Positions 26,099-34,478 of a stretch of DNA of 64,000 nt are shown here, one piece after another. Below the pieces are notes generated by a model that was not told the origin of the DNA, did not search any database, and worked only from the letters and a program-made list of their open reading frames with translations. Source of the DNA: DASUBV01 sp963822485 (GTDB lineage: Bacteria; Actinomycetota; Actinomycetes; Streptosporangiales; Streptosporangiaceae); assembly GCA_963822485.1 (NCBI GenBank), contig CAWGHW010000031.1:992001-1056000 (forward strand), in the 5' to 3' direction. The first letter of the stretch is position 1; the number at the start of each line of letters is the position of its first letter. The translations under genes were made by a program, and so were the position numbers.

Positions 26099-27055
26099 GA
26101 CGCTGGTGATCGTCACCACCAGCAGCACGCCGCCGACCACGGCCAGCGACACCCCGGTGCCGATCACCGGCACCGGGACCGGTCCCACCGCGTGCACGCC
26201 CGACTCGTGCAGGGCCTCGGCGACGAGCTTGACGCCGATGAAGCCGAGGATGACGGCCAGCCCGGCCGACAGGTGGGCCAGCCGCCGCAGCAGGCCGCCG
26301 ATGAGGAAGTACAGGTGGCGCAGGCCGAGCAGGGCGAACACGTTGGCCGTGAAGACCAGGTAGGGGTCGCGGGTCAGCCCGAAGATGGCCGGGATGGAGT
26401 CGAACGCGAACGCCAGGTCGGTGGCGGCGATCGCGATGATCAGCAGCAGCATGGGCGTCGCCATCCGGCGGCCGCGGACCCTGGTCAGCAGCCGCGCGCC
26501 GTCGCCGTCCGGCGCCACCGGAACCAGCCGCCGGACCGTGCGCATGACCAGCCCGTCGGCCGGCCGGGCGGCGGCGTCCGGCGCCTGATGGCCGCTGACG
26601 GCCAGCCGGATCGCCGTGCCGATCAGCAGCGCCCCGAACAGGTACAGGATCCAGCCGAACCGGCTGATCGCCGAGGCGCCCGCCGCGATGAACACCCCCC
26701 GCAGCATCAGCGCCATGACCACGCCGAGCAGCAGGACCCGGCTGTGCAGTCCCTTCGGCACCGCCGAGCTGCCGATGAGCAGCACGAAGATGAACAGGTT
26801 GTCCAGGGACAGGCTGTACTCCGTCAGCCAGCCCGCGAAGAACTGGCTGGCCGCCGCCGGGTGCCCGAGCCACGCGATGGACAGGCCGAACAGCACCGCG
26901 AGCGCGACGACGGCCGCGGTCCACAGCGCCGCCTCGCGCATGGTGACCTCGCGCCGGCCCCGGCGGACGGCGGCCAGCAGGTCGACGCCGACGGCCAGGA
27001 CCAGGCCGCCGATGGTCACGGCCCAGATCCAGAAGGGGACGCCTAGCGTGCCCAT
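25847..27055 (-). CDS. TerC family integral membrane protein; 3' end probably extended by an indel
   Basis: The frame encodes 402 residues, but recognisable TerC sequence stops near residue 320 (VVTITSVLAG, about 26095). After that the frame runs antisense through the whole DUF6510 gene with no membrane or family character. TerC proteins usually have about 320-350 residues. A one-base shift near 26090-26100 would end the gene at the TAG beside the DUF6510 stop. The conserved part has about eight membrane helices, FAGWLTEYSLSLDNLFIF and ATDLAFAFDSIPAIFGLT with the acidic intramembrane residues of the family. TerC/Alx proteins are linked to metal (Mn) export and tellurite resistance. The start overlaps the protease gene stop by 13 bases. 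Confidence 0.88.
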   Translation of the reverse strand: MGTLGVPFWIWAVTIGGLVLAVGVDLLAAVRRGRREVTMREAALWTAAVVALAVLFGLSIAWLGHPAAASQFFAGWLTEYSLSLDNLFIFVLLIGSSAVPKGLHSRVLLLGVVMALMLRGVFIAAGASAISRFGWILYLFGALLIGTAIRLAVSGHQAPDAAARPADGLVMRTVRRLVPVAPDGDGARLLTRVRGRRMATPMLLLIIAIAATDLAFAFDSIPAIFGLTRDPYLVFTANVFALLGLRHLYFLIGGLLRRLAHLSAGLAVILGFIGVKLVAEALHESGVHAVGPVPVPVIGTGVSLAVVGGVLLVVTITSVLAGHRQLQAADPAQVEPGPVGAADDPEDDLAADRAAGDEAGAIRVHHGPGDDAAVAARGALAEGRRDVDGEQLAEGSAKHVPV

Positions 27056-28437
27056 AACCGGGACGGAAAGTCAGCGGTGTCGTCAGCGGCGGAATCGGTG
27101 GTGGCGTCGTCGTCGGCGGCGCGCTGTCGCAGCGCGCCCAGCTGGGCGGCGCGGGCCAGGTCGGCGGGGGTCAGGACCCCCGCGAGCTGGCCTTCCGGGC
27201 CCAGCACCAGCGCGTGGCCGGCGGTGTGCACGGCGGCCGGGACCGCGGGCCAGCCGGACATCCGGCCGATCAGGCTGGTCAGCGGCTCGTCCGGGGTGGT
27301 GGTCACCAGGTGCGCCCGCGGGGTGGCGACGTCGCGCAGCCGCAGGTCGTCCTGGCGCCCGGCCGGGACCGCGGCGAGCTGGCTGAGGGTGAGGAGCCCG
27401 CTGGGCCGGCCGTCGAAGTCATGCAGCGGGAAGACCGCCGCGGTCGATCCGGCCGGAGCCCGGTCGCGGCGGGCCGCGGCGGTCTTCCCGCCGAGGCCCT
27501 GGGCGTCCAGGAAGTCGGCCACGGTCGGCCAGGACGGCTGACTCTCCGGCGCCGCGGGTCCCTCGGGAACGATGTCGCTGACCCGCAGCCCGGCCAGCGC
27601 GGTGGCGACCAGGCTGCGGCGGACCTGGGCCCGCGAGGAGGCGAAGGCCAGCACGCCGATCAGCGCCAGCCACAGCCCGGCGAGATAGCCCGGCCCGGCG
27701 AAGAGGGTGAGCCCGGCGGCGACCAGCACCGCGCCGGTGACCTGGCCGGCTCGCGCCGTGACGAGGTCGGCTTTGGCCGGACTGCCCGTGCGCGCCCACG
27801 TAAGCGCTCGGACAATCCGGCCGCCGTCCGGCCCCGTGCCAGGAAGAAGACTGAGCACCCCGAGGGCGGCGTTGGCCACCGCCGTGTACCCGAGGATGAG
27901 CATGGGCAGCCGGTCGATGCCCAGCACGGCCAGCCCGGCCGCGCTGCCGCCCGCCAGGACGGCCAGCGCGAGGCTGGCGGCGGGACCGGCGAGGGCCACT
28001 CGCCACTGAGCGCGCGGGCCGGGCAGCTCGGCCCCGCCGTGCTGCGCCGGGCCGAAGAAGCCGACCGTGATGTCCCTGGCCGGGGCCCCGTGGCGGCGGG
28101 CCACCAGGATGTGCCCGGCCTCGTGGATGACCACGCTGCCGACCAGCAGGATGGCCACCGCGACCCCCGCGGCCAGGTAGGCGGCCGAGCCTCGGCCGGG
28201 CGCGGTGCCCGCCAGGCTCAGCCCGCTGACCAGCGCGGCGAACGCCGCCAGGAGGTAACCGCCACCCGTCATCCGGACTCTCCCGCCCTGGCCGGCGCCA
28301 GCCGGCGCGGGGGGGATAGGGGGGTCGCCCCCCCTGGACGGCACCGTCCCGGTCGTGCGCCCGTCTCGGTTGGCCCGGCCGGGGTCGTGACCCCCGCTGG
28401 GCCCGGACGCATGATCGGGTGTCCGCGTCTGGGTCAC
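27043..28437 (-). CDS. M50 site-2 protease with C-terminal CBS-like domains
   Basis: 464 residues from GTG 28437, chosen because AGGAGGA lies 5 nt upstream. The first 55 residues are a Gly/Pro/Arg-rich cytosolic leader. The zinc motif is HEAGH (His105 to His109) inside a membrane helix, and the second motif region is LLPGTGPDGGRI with the third ligand Asp. About six membrane helices run from residue 58 to 275. The C-terminal 180 residues resemble paired CBS domains (STAAVFPLHDFDGRPSGLL, VLGPEGQLAGVLTPADL). Such proteases cut membrane-anchored regulators or spore proteins (SpoIVFB/Rip-like). It overlaps terC, so the two are co-translated. The substrate is not evident. Confidence 0.88.
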   Translation of the reverse strand: MTQTRTPDHASGPSGGHDPGRANRDGRTTGTVPSRGGDPPIPPAPAGAGQGGRVRMTGGGYLLAAFAALVSGLSLAGTAPGRGSAAYLAAGVAVAILLVGSVVIHEAGHILVARRHGAPARDITVGFFGPAQHGGAELPGPRAQWRVALAGPAASLALAVLAGGSAAGLAVLGIDRLPMLILGYTAVANAALGVLSLLPGTGPDGGRIVRALTWARTGSPAKADLVTARAGQVTGAVLVAAGLTLFAGPGYLAGLWLALIGVLAFASSRAQVRRSLVATALAGLRVSDIVPEGPAAPESQPSWPTVADFLDAQGLGGKTAAARRDRAPAGSTAAVFPLHDFDGRPSGLLTLSQLAAVPAGRQDDLRLRDVATPRAHLVTTTPDEPLTSLIGRMSGWPAVPAAVHTAGHALVLGPEGQLAGVLTPADLARAAQLGALRQRAADDDATTDSAADDTADFPSRLWAR

Positions 28438-28504
28438 GGTCGTCCTCCTGCGCCTGCGGCGCGACTGGTCGTTCCTGGCCGCCGGTGCGGCTCGCCGTTC
28501 TGGC

Positions 28505-28520
28505 GACACTTATAGTCTTA
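28505..28520. promoter_or_regulatory. Putative bidirectional -10 region
   Basis: TATAGT (28511-28516) reads as a -10 box towards the PucR gene, and the complement gives TATAAG towards the site-2 protease operon. The island ACTTATAGTCTTACTT is the only AT-rich patch between the two divergent genes. No clear -35 boxes were found. Confidence 0.35.
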
Positions 28521-28607
28521 CTTGCCGAGCCCATGACGTCAGTGGTGGTTACCGGCCAGTAGAGGGGCATCTTCTTGCCGGGACTCGGCAATAAGGCCGA
28601 GGAAGGG

Positions 28608-29886
28608 GTGACGGCAATCGTGAGCACGCCAGGCGACCAGGTGGATCTCGCCGCCATCACCAGGGCGGCCAGCCGCGAGGCGGGCGGCGTCCCGCCCGAC
28701 CTGCTCGGTGATTTCCTGGCCGCGGTACACGCCGCCGCGCTCACCGGCCGGCGTCTCACGGCGGCCGAGCTGACCGGGCACGGCCGGTCGGGCGAGCGGG
28801 CCGCGGAGAGCGGCGTCGCCCTGCGGGGCCTGGTCGACCTGTACCTGTCGGCGGCCTGGCGGCTGTGGCGGGAGCTGCCGGACCCGGGCGGGGCGGTGGC
28901 CACCAGGGCGGCCGGGCTGGCCGTGCTGCGCGCCGCGGACGACGCCGTGGCCGCCGCGGCCGAGGGCTTCGAGCGGGCCCACCTATCGGTCGCTCGCCGC
29001 CAGGAGGCCGATCGGATCGAGTTCCTCGACGACCTGCTCGGCGGCCGCGGCAACCTGCCCGAGCTGGTGGCCCGCGGGGCGGGCTTCGGGCTCCGGCTGG
29101 CCGGGCCGCATCAGGTCGTGCTGGTCGCCGGGTCGGCCGGCGCCCGCTACGGCGGCCCGCAGGGGCTGGCCGTGGAGCGGCTGGTGGCCAACGCCGTGGC
29201 CCCCGCGCCGTCGCTCGCCATGGCCAGGGGCGGCCGGCTGGTCGCGGTGATCGGCGTGACCACCGGGGACGAGGCCGCCCGGCTGGCGGACGCGCTGGCC
29301 AGCGAGCTGTCCCAGGGGGCGGATGACGCGGGCGGCGACGTCGCGGCGTCCGCCGGAGGAGACGGCGGCGCCGCCGGGGCGGAGGCCGATCTCGACGCGG
29401 GCGAACCCGGCCGGCCCCGGCGGGCCTGGCGGGTGGGCCTGGGGCGCGCCTACGCCGGGACCGGTCGGCGTGCTGCGGTCCTACGACGAGGCCATGGATG
29501 CGCTGGACGTGGCCGAGCGGCTGCACCTGGCCGATCCGGTGGTCAACGCCGCCGACCTGCTCATGTACCGGGTCATCCTGCGCGACCGGGCCGCGCTGGC
29601 CGACCTGGTCGGCGCGCTGCTCATGCCGCTGAGCGAAGCCAGGGACGGCGCCGGGCCGCTGCTGGACACGCTGGAGGCCTACTTCGCCAGCGGCCAGGTG
29701 GCGGTGCAGGCGGCCCAGCGGCTGAATCTGTCGGTGCGCGCCGTCACCTACCGGCTGGCCCGGGTCAGGGACCTGACCGGCCAGGACCCGGCCCGCCCGG
29801 CCGACGCGCTGGCCCTCCAGGTGGCGGTCATCGGTGCCCGGCTGCTGGACTGGCCCGCCACCCCGCTGGAGGCCGACCCCCGCTGA
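28608..29886 (+). CDS. PucR-family transcriptional regulator; one frameshift
   Basis: GTG 28608 has GAGG 5 nt upstream; GTG 28620 is an alternative. The N-terminal half contains a RsbT/RsbR-like helical region (VDLYLSAAWRLWRELPDPG, ADRIEFLDDLLGG) and a degenerate GGDEF-like CdaR domain (RVGLGRAYAG). One extra base near 29455-29465 breaks the frame. The downstream frame then completes it as GPVGVLRSYDEAMDALDVA and ends in the PucR helix-turn-helix: LLDTLEAYFASGQVAVQAA, LNLSVRAVTYRLARV. PucR/CdaR proteins control purine, diacid or nitrogen-compound use and some are metabolite-responsive. About 425 residues after correction. No target is clear from the neighbourhood. Confidence 0.8.
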
Positions 29887-29914
29887 CGAGGCCCGCTACT
29901 GCCGATCCGGCCGG

Positions 29915-29953
29915 TCAGTCGATGTCGAACTCGTTGCCCTCAGGGCCGCCGAC
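29915..29953 (-). pseudogene. Last 12 codons of a VOC/glyoxalase-family gene
   Basis: The minus strand reads VGGPEGNEFDID and then a stop. (D/G)PEGNEFxxx is the usual C-terminus of actinobacterial VOC/glyoxalase-like proteins. The upstream part of the gene is absent, because the sequence changes directly into the palindromic element beginning at 29953. The fragment cannot be functional. It suggests that a gene was lost at the element boundary by deletion or recombination. Confidence 0.55.
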
Positions 29954-30017
29954 GTTTCCGCGGAGACGTGCCGCGCATGTGCGTGACACACTTGCGCCAG
30001 ACGTCTCCGCGGAAACG
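29953..30017. repeat. 65-bp palindromic element, copy 2, with perfect 16-bp terminal inverted repeats
   Basis: CGTTTCCGCGGAGACG (29953-29968) is repeated as its exact reverse complement at 30002-30017. The 33-bp centre contains GTGCGTGACACAC. The reverse complement of the whole element aligns closely with copy 1 at 13204-13267. It sits between the convergent PucR and lipoprotein genes, 10 nt before the lipoprotein stop codon, and directly abuts the VOC remnant. Confidence 0.78.
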
Positions 30018-30026
30018 CGACGCGGC

Positions 30027-30863
30027 TCAGCCCCTGGTGAAGGACTTGAGGACCTCGACGGTGCTCGGGATCGCGGAGCTGGACAGCACCTCGTCCTTGA
30101 CCGGGCCGACGCCGGGCGCCACCCACGTCTTGATCGTCGTGTTCACCCTGATGCCCTCCACCTTCTCGGTCATGGTCTCCTCGATGACCTGGGCGCGGTA
30201 GGTGCCGGCCGGAACGGTGACGCTCTGCGTTCCGGCGCCTCTGACCACCACGTGGGCGGCGACCCGAAGTCGATGGCCCACGATCGAGGTCGCGAACACC
30301 AGCGTGGAGTGCAGCGGCTGGCCGGACGCGAGCTGGGCCCGGCTCGGCCAGACGATCCCGCCCGAGATCAGCCGGACCTTCTCGGAGCTGAACTCGCTGA
30401 ACGGGATGGTGATGGAACCGTCGGAGCGGAAGATGTAGGTGAAGCTCGTCGGCGTCACGGTCCCGGCCCCGAGGTGGTCGATGACCTCCATCCGCACCCG
30501 ATGGCCCCCCGCGACCGGCACCACGCTGGTCACCTTGTTGGTGGTGGTGCCATGGCTGAGGGCTCCGACCTTGGTCTCGTAGACCCAGGTGTTGCCCACC
30601 GCCAGCGGGAAGTCCGCGGCCAGGCTGGTGCCCGAGCCCCCGCCCGCGCTTCCGCCCGAACCCGAGCCCTGACCGCCGCCTGAGCTCGCGGCGGGGCTCG
30701 CCGACGAGGTGGTGCCGGCCGATGCCGTCGAGCCGGACGAGCCCGAGGCGGATGACGAGCCCTTGCAGCCGGCCAGCGTGAGGCCGGTGATCGCCAGCAG
30801 CGTGGCCATGGTGACGGCGCGGCGGGCCAGGCCGCCGTCCGGAGTGAGGTGATATCGGGTCAT
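30027..30863 (-). CDS. Lipoprotein of unknown function
   Basis: 278 residues. The signal peptide ends in the lipobox LTLAGC with Cys33, so the protein is predicted to be attached to the outer face of the membrane. Residues 34-82 form a Ser/Gly/Ala-rich low-complexity linker. The folded part (about 83-278) starts FPLAVGNTWVYETKV and has beta-strand-rich segments with alternating Val/Thr (VTVPAGTYRAQVIEETM, WVAPGVGPVKDEVL). This pattern resembles DUF3108-like or LppX-type periplasmic barrels, but I cannot name a family. It follows the AIM24 gene by 43 nt on the same strand. Confidence 0.8.
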   Translation of the reverse strand: MTRYHLTPDGGLARRAVTMATLLAITGLTLAGCKGSSSASGSSGSTASAGTTSSASPAASSGGGQGSGSGGSAGGGSGTSLAADFPLAVGNTWVYETKVGALSHGTTTNKVTSVVPVAGGHRVRMEVIDHLGAGTVTPTSFTYIFRSDGSITIPFSEFSSEKVRLISGGIVWPSRAQLASGQPLHSTLVFATSIVGHRLRVAAHVVVRGAGTQSVTVPAGTYRAQVIEETMTEKVEGIRVNTTIKTWVAPGVGPVKDEVLSSSAIPSTVEVLKSFTRG

Positions 30864-30906
30864 TGTCGTGTCCTTGCTCCTGAGATGGGGATGAGAAGAC
30901 CGCTCG

Positions 30907-31560
30907 CTAGCCCGGTGGCAGGGCTGGCTGCGCGGTCAGCGCTGGCATCGGCACCGACTGCAGCCACACCGGCCCCGGCCCGGAAAGTACCGCGAAATGG
31001 TGCGTATCATGACCAAAGTAACGATTCGCCATGCCCGGCACGCGGGTGAGCTGAAAGGCGACCGAGGCCGCGAACATGCCGACGTGCCCGGGATGAGCAC
31101 GCAGCGACTCGCCCGCGGCCAGCTCGAACCGGACGGTCTCGCCGGCCAGCTCGATCCACGCCCGGCCGGTGCCGGCCACCCGGTGCAGCCCGAACCCGCC
31201 CGGTCCGGCGTAGATGCCGGTCGAGAAGGACTGGCGGAAGCCGGACCGGATCTGGATGCCCGCCGTCCCGGCCAGGAAGCCGTGCCGGTGGACCAGGTAC
31301 TCGGTGCCGGGGCTGATGTCCACGCCCAGGATCCGGCCCGGCTGCTTGCAGGCGAAGGCGATCGTCCCGGCGCTGCCCTTGGCGGTGAACCGGCTGAGCG
31401 ACAGCGCATCCTCGGGACCGGGAGCGCCGGACGGGACCGCCGCCATCTGGATGGAGTCGGTCATCCAGGAGAACTCGCCCGCCTCGGCCACGACGCTCTC
31501 GCCGGGGTCGAGTGAGATCGACAGCACCGGGGCGATGGTCCCGGCCAGCCGGTCCTCCAC
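30907..31560 (-). CDS. AIM24 family protein
   Basis: 217 residues from GTG 31560, which has AAGGAG 5 nt upstream; a longer frame to 31701 lacks a good ribosome site. The sequence has the double-psi beta-helix pattern of AIM24/TIGR00266 proteins: VLSISLDPGESVVAEAGEF with WMTDSIQM, GTIAFACKQPGRILGVDI and GFGLHRVAGTGRAWIELAG. The family is related to the TRAP-like RNA-binding fold; in bacteria its function is unknown, while the yeast homologue affects mitochondrial membrane architecture. It is followed by the lipoprotein gene at 30863, and the two probably share a transcript. Confidence 0.85.
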   Translation of the reverse strand: MEDRLAGTIAPVLSISLDPGESVVAEAGEFSWMTDSIQMAAVPSGAPGPEDALSLSRFTAKGSAGTIAFACKQPGRILGVDISPGTEYLVHRHGFLAGTAGIQIRSGFRQSFSTGIYAGPGGFGLHRVAGTGRAWIELAGETVRFELAAGESLRAHPGHVGMFAASVAFQLTRVPGMANRYFGHDTHHFAVLSGPGPVWLQSVPMPALTAQPALPPG

Positions 31561-31808
31561 GGCGGCTCCTTCCCCGGATCGGCCAAGCGCGGCCGTGCGG
31601 CCACTAGGAATGTGTACGCCGACGGCGCCGCGGGCCGAATCCCGGCAACCATGTACTCCGGCCAGGTGAGGAATGGCGCGGACCGGCCCGGAACCGCTCA
31701 TTGCGTCTCGTGCCGGGACCGGGGCGGGCCGGGTGCGGCCGGGCGGCCGGCCGAAGTTATAACATCGGCCCGGCCGGACCTGGTGCAGTGCGTCAGTGTG
31801 TCAGTGCC
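31561..31808. promoter_or_regulatory. Upstream region of the AIM24-lipoprotein operon
   Basis: 248 bp with no gene. It includes the perfect palindrome GTTATAAC at 31756-31763 in otherwise GC-rich DNA, a possible -10 or regulator site. The part next to 31809 carries the 3' end of the large LuxR-type regulator and should contain its terminator, but no strong hairpin was picked out. Confidence 0.35.
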
Positions 31809-34388
31809 TCAGTCCGCCGAGCTCGAGCTGGCCAGGCCGCGGGCGATGGCGTAACGCGCCGCCTCGACCCGCCCGCCGACGCCGAGCTTGCGGTAGATCG
31901 TGGCCAGGTGCCGCTCGACGGTGGCCGGGCTCAGGAACAGCTCCGCGGCGATGTCCTTGTTGGACAGGCCCGTGGCCAGCAGCCGCAGCACCTCGGCCTG
32001 GCGCGCGGTCAGGCCATCGGGAAGCGCGCCGCCCGCGGTCTCGCCCAGGTCGGCCAGCGCCGCCCGCACCTCGGCCTGGCGCTGCGGGCTGCCGATCCCC
32101 TCGGCCACCGCCTCGGCGGCGCGCAGCTGCCGCACCGCCTCCTCGCCGCGCCCGAGCCGGGCCAGCGACCGGGCCAGGCCGATCATGGCCTCCACGGCGT
32201 CGTGCGGGTGCCCGGCGTCCTGGTGGGCCGCGATGGCCGCCTGGTAGTGCGCGGCGGCCTGATCCCAGCGGCGCCGCTGCGCGGCCAGGTTCCCCTGGTT
32301 GCACCGGAGCGTGCCGATGAGCTGGGGATTGCCCACCGCCTCGGCCAGCTCGCCCGCCTCTCCGAGCGCCCGGCTGGCGGCCTCCCACTGGCCCGCCTTG
32401 AGCAGCACGTCGGCCAGGTTGGCCAGCCCGATGGCGATGGACTGCGGCTCGCCGAGCTGCCGCTTGATGACCAGGGTCTGCTCGAACAGCTCACGGGCCC
32501 GGGCCAGGTCGCCCTCGTCCATGGCCAGCAGGGCCAGGTTGTTGGTGGCGGCGGAGACACCGCGCCGGTCGCCCAGCTTCTCCCGCAGGCCGGCCGCGGC
32601 CTGGAGGCTGCGCCGCGCCGCGGCATGGTCGCCCAGATAGCGCTGGGCCGACCCGAGCACGGTCGCGGCGAAGGCCATGGGCTCAGTCAGGCCGAGCCGC
32701 TCGAACTCGCGCATGGCCACCCGGGCCTGGCGCACCGCCGCGCCGTAGTCGCTGTTCTCGGCGGCCAGCACGGCGGCGGCGCAGAACGCCCGGCCGGTCA
32801 GCTCGTCGCCGGCCGCCTGCTCCCGGGGCAGGAGCCGGCCCAGCCAGGCCCGCCCGGCGGCTACCCGGCCACTGGCCAGCCACCACCGCCACAGCGCGGC
32901 CGAGATATCCAGGCCGAGCGAGGACTCGGGGTGCTCGGCGGCCCACAGCAGGGCCACGTCGATGTCCGGCGCCGCGGCGTCCAGCCGGGCCAGCCAGCCG
33001 GCCGAGTCGGGGCCGGTCAGGCCGGCCTCGCTGGCCCGGGCCAGCGCGGCGAAGTGCTCGGCGTGCCGGCGCCGCACCAGCGCCGCGTCCCCGGAGTCGT
33101 CCAGCCGGGTCGCCGCGAACGTGCGCATGGTCTCCAGCATGGCGAACCGGTTGTGCTCGCCGCCCCGGCTGACGACCAGCCACGAGGAGTCGACCAGGCC
33201 CCGGACGGCCCCGGCCAGGCCGGGCGCGGTAGCGCCGGGTTCCGGGCTGACCGCCGCCGCGTCGGCCAGCGTGAACGGCCCGGCGAACACGCTCAGCGCG
33301 GGCACCAGCCGCTGCTCGGCCGGCCCGAGCAGGTCATGGCTGGCCCGGATGACGTCGGCCAGCCGGCGGCCGCGCGACTGGCCCCCCTCGCCCGGGCCGG
33401 ACGCCGCGTCCTGGTCGAGCAGCACGGCCCGCTGCTGGAGGATCTCGGGCACCGACAGGGTGCCGACCCAGCCCGCGATCAGCTCGATCGCCAGCGGCAG
33501 GCCGTCCAGCCTGCGGCACAGCTCGCCGATGACGTGCGGGGCCACCTCGGCGCCGGTGAAGCCGGGCAGCCGGTCGGCGGCCCTGGCGATGAACAGCCGC
33601 ACCGCGTCCGAGGCCGCGATGTCCGACACGCCGGCCGCGGCCGACGGGCAGTCCAGGGGCGGCACCGTCCAGCACACCTCACCGGGCACGCCGAGCAGGA
33701 CCCGGCTGGTCACCACGATCCGCAGCCCGTCGGCCCCGGCGAGCAGCGCGGTGACCAGCGCGGCCACCTCGTCGCGCAGGTGCTCGGCGCCGTCGAGCAC
33801 CAGCAGCCGGGGCGCGCTGACCAGCGCGGCCGCCACCGAGTCCAGCAGCGGTACCTGCGGCTGGTCGTGCACGTGCAGGCTGGAGGCGACCGCGGTGGCC
33901 AGCGACTGCGGCTGGCGCACGGGCTCCAGGGGGACGAACGTGACGTCGGCCGCATCCTCGCCGAGCTGGCGGATGGCCTCGACGGCCAGCCGGGTCTTCC
34001 CGGCCCCGCCGGGGCCGATGAGGCTGGTGAGCCGCGAGTCGCGCAGCAGCGCGGTGAGCTCGGCCAGCTCGCGCTCCCGGCCGATGAACGCGGACTGGGC
34101 CGACGGCAGCGCGCCGGACCGGCGGGCCGGGGCGGCCGAGCGCGCCTCCAGCTCGGCCAGGCCGCGCAGCGCGCTGTCCGACATCCGGGTGCGCCCGGAT
34201 TCCCACCGGTTGACGGTCGCGAATGACACGCCGAGCTGGCGCGCGAGCTGCTCCTGGCTCAGCGCCAGCGACGCGCGCAGGCCGCGCAGCCGGGCCGCGG
34301 GCGAGTCGGCTGGCTCGGGCGGCTGGCCACTCACATCAGCTAAGGCTAGGGCCGCAGGCCGGGCATGTCCCCGGTCATGAGATCTCAC
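31809..34388 (-). CDS. XRE-ATPase-TPR-LuxR multidomain regulator
   Basis: 859 residues from GTG 34388; GTG 34334 is an alternative that trims 18 residues. Domains in order: Cro/XRE helix-turn-helix about 33-88 (LRASLALSQEQLARQLGVS, ATVNRWESGRTRMSD); NB-ARC/STAND ATPase with Walker A GPGGAGKTR near 127 and RLLVLDGAEHL as Walker B; winged-helix and TPR repeats from about 420 to 770 (AATNNLALLAMDEGDLARA, LANLADVLLKAGQWEAASR); C-terminal LuxR domain (LTARQAEVLRLLATGLSNKD, SPATVERHLATIYRKLGVG). Having DNA-binding domains at both ends is unusual, because related regulators typically carry only one. It is divergent from the sigma-factor fusion gene, 90 bp away, so joint control is possible. Confidence 0.9.
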   Translation of the reverse strand: MRSHDRGHARPAALALADVSGQPPEPADSPAARLRGLRASLALSQEQLARQLGVSFATVNRWESGRTRMSDSALRGLAELEARSAAPARRSGALPSAQSAFIGRERELAELTALLRDSRLTSLIGPGGAGKTRLAVEAIRQLGEDAADVTFVPLEPVRQPQSLATAVASSLHVHDQPQVPLLDSVAAALVSAPRLLVLDGAEHLRDEVAALVTALLAGADGLRIVVTSRVLLGVPGEVCWTVPPLDCPSAAAGVSDIAASDAVRLFIARAADRLPGFTGAEVAPHVIGELCRRLDGLPLAIELIAGWVGTLSVPEILQQRAVLLDQDAASGPGEGGQSRGRRLADVIRASHDLLGPAEQRLVPALSVFAGPFTLADAAAVSPEPGATAPGLAGAVRGLVDSSWLVVSRGGEHNRFAMLETMRTFAATRLDDSGDAALVRRRHAEHFAALARASEAGLTGPDSAGWLARLDAAAPDIDVALLWAAEHPESSLGLDISAALWRWWLASGRVAAGRAWLGRLLPREQAAGDELTGRAFCAAAVLAAENSDYGAAVRQARVAMREFERLGLTEPMAFAATVLGSAQRYLGDHAAARRSLQAAAGLREKLGDRRGVSAATNNLALLAMDEGDLARARELFEQTLVIKRQLGEPQSIAIGLANLADVLLKAGQWEAASRALGEAGELAEAVGNPQLIGTLRCNQGNLAAQRRRWDQAAAHYQAAIAAHQDAGHPHDAVEAMIGLARSLARLGRGEEAVRQLRAAEAVAEGIGSPQRQAEVRAALADLGETAGGALPDGLTARQAEVLRLLATGLSNKDIAAELFLSPATVERHLATIYRKLGVGGRVEAARYAIARGLASSSSAD

Positions 34389-34411
34389 ACGAATCCCACC
34401 TGAGTTTCTGT

Positions 34412-34426
34412 TATGCGCCGCGCATA
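34412..34426. promoter_or_regulatory. Inverted repeat in the regulator/sigma divergent promoter
   Basis: TATGCG-CCG-CGCATA is a perfect 6-bp inverted repeat in the 90-bp gap between the two divergent genes. It may be an operator for the XRE/LuxR regulator or another protein. No canonical ECF promoter pair was found near 34479. Confidence 0.4.
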
Positions 34427-34478
34427 CCGGCGGTCTCCGATATGCAGGGGAGCGGAAAAGTTCTGAACATGAGGTGCG

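Noticed and set aside
29960..30683. Continuation of the frame from the PucR gene to 30683
   Set aside because: After the frameshift near 29460 the frame runs antisense to the lipoprotein gene and has no domain; it is only an extension caused by the indel.
30970..31409. 157-codon alternative frame over the AIM24 gene
   Set aside because: It is a frame-shifted shadow of AIM24, rich in Ser, Pro and Arg.
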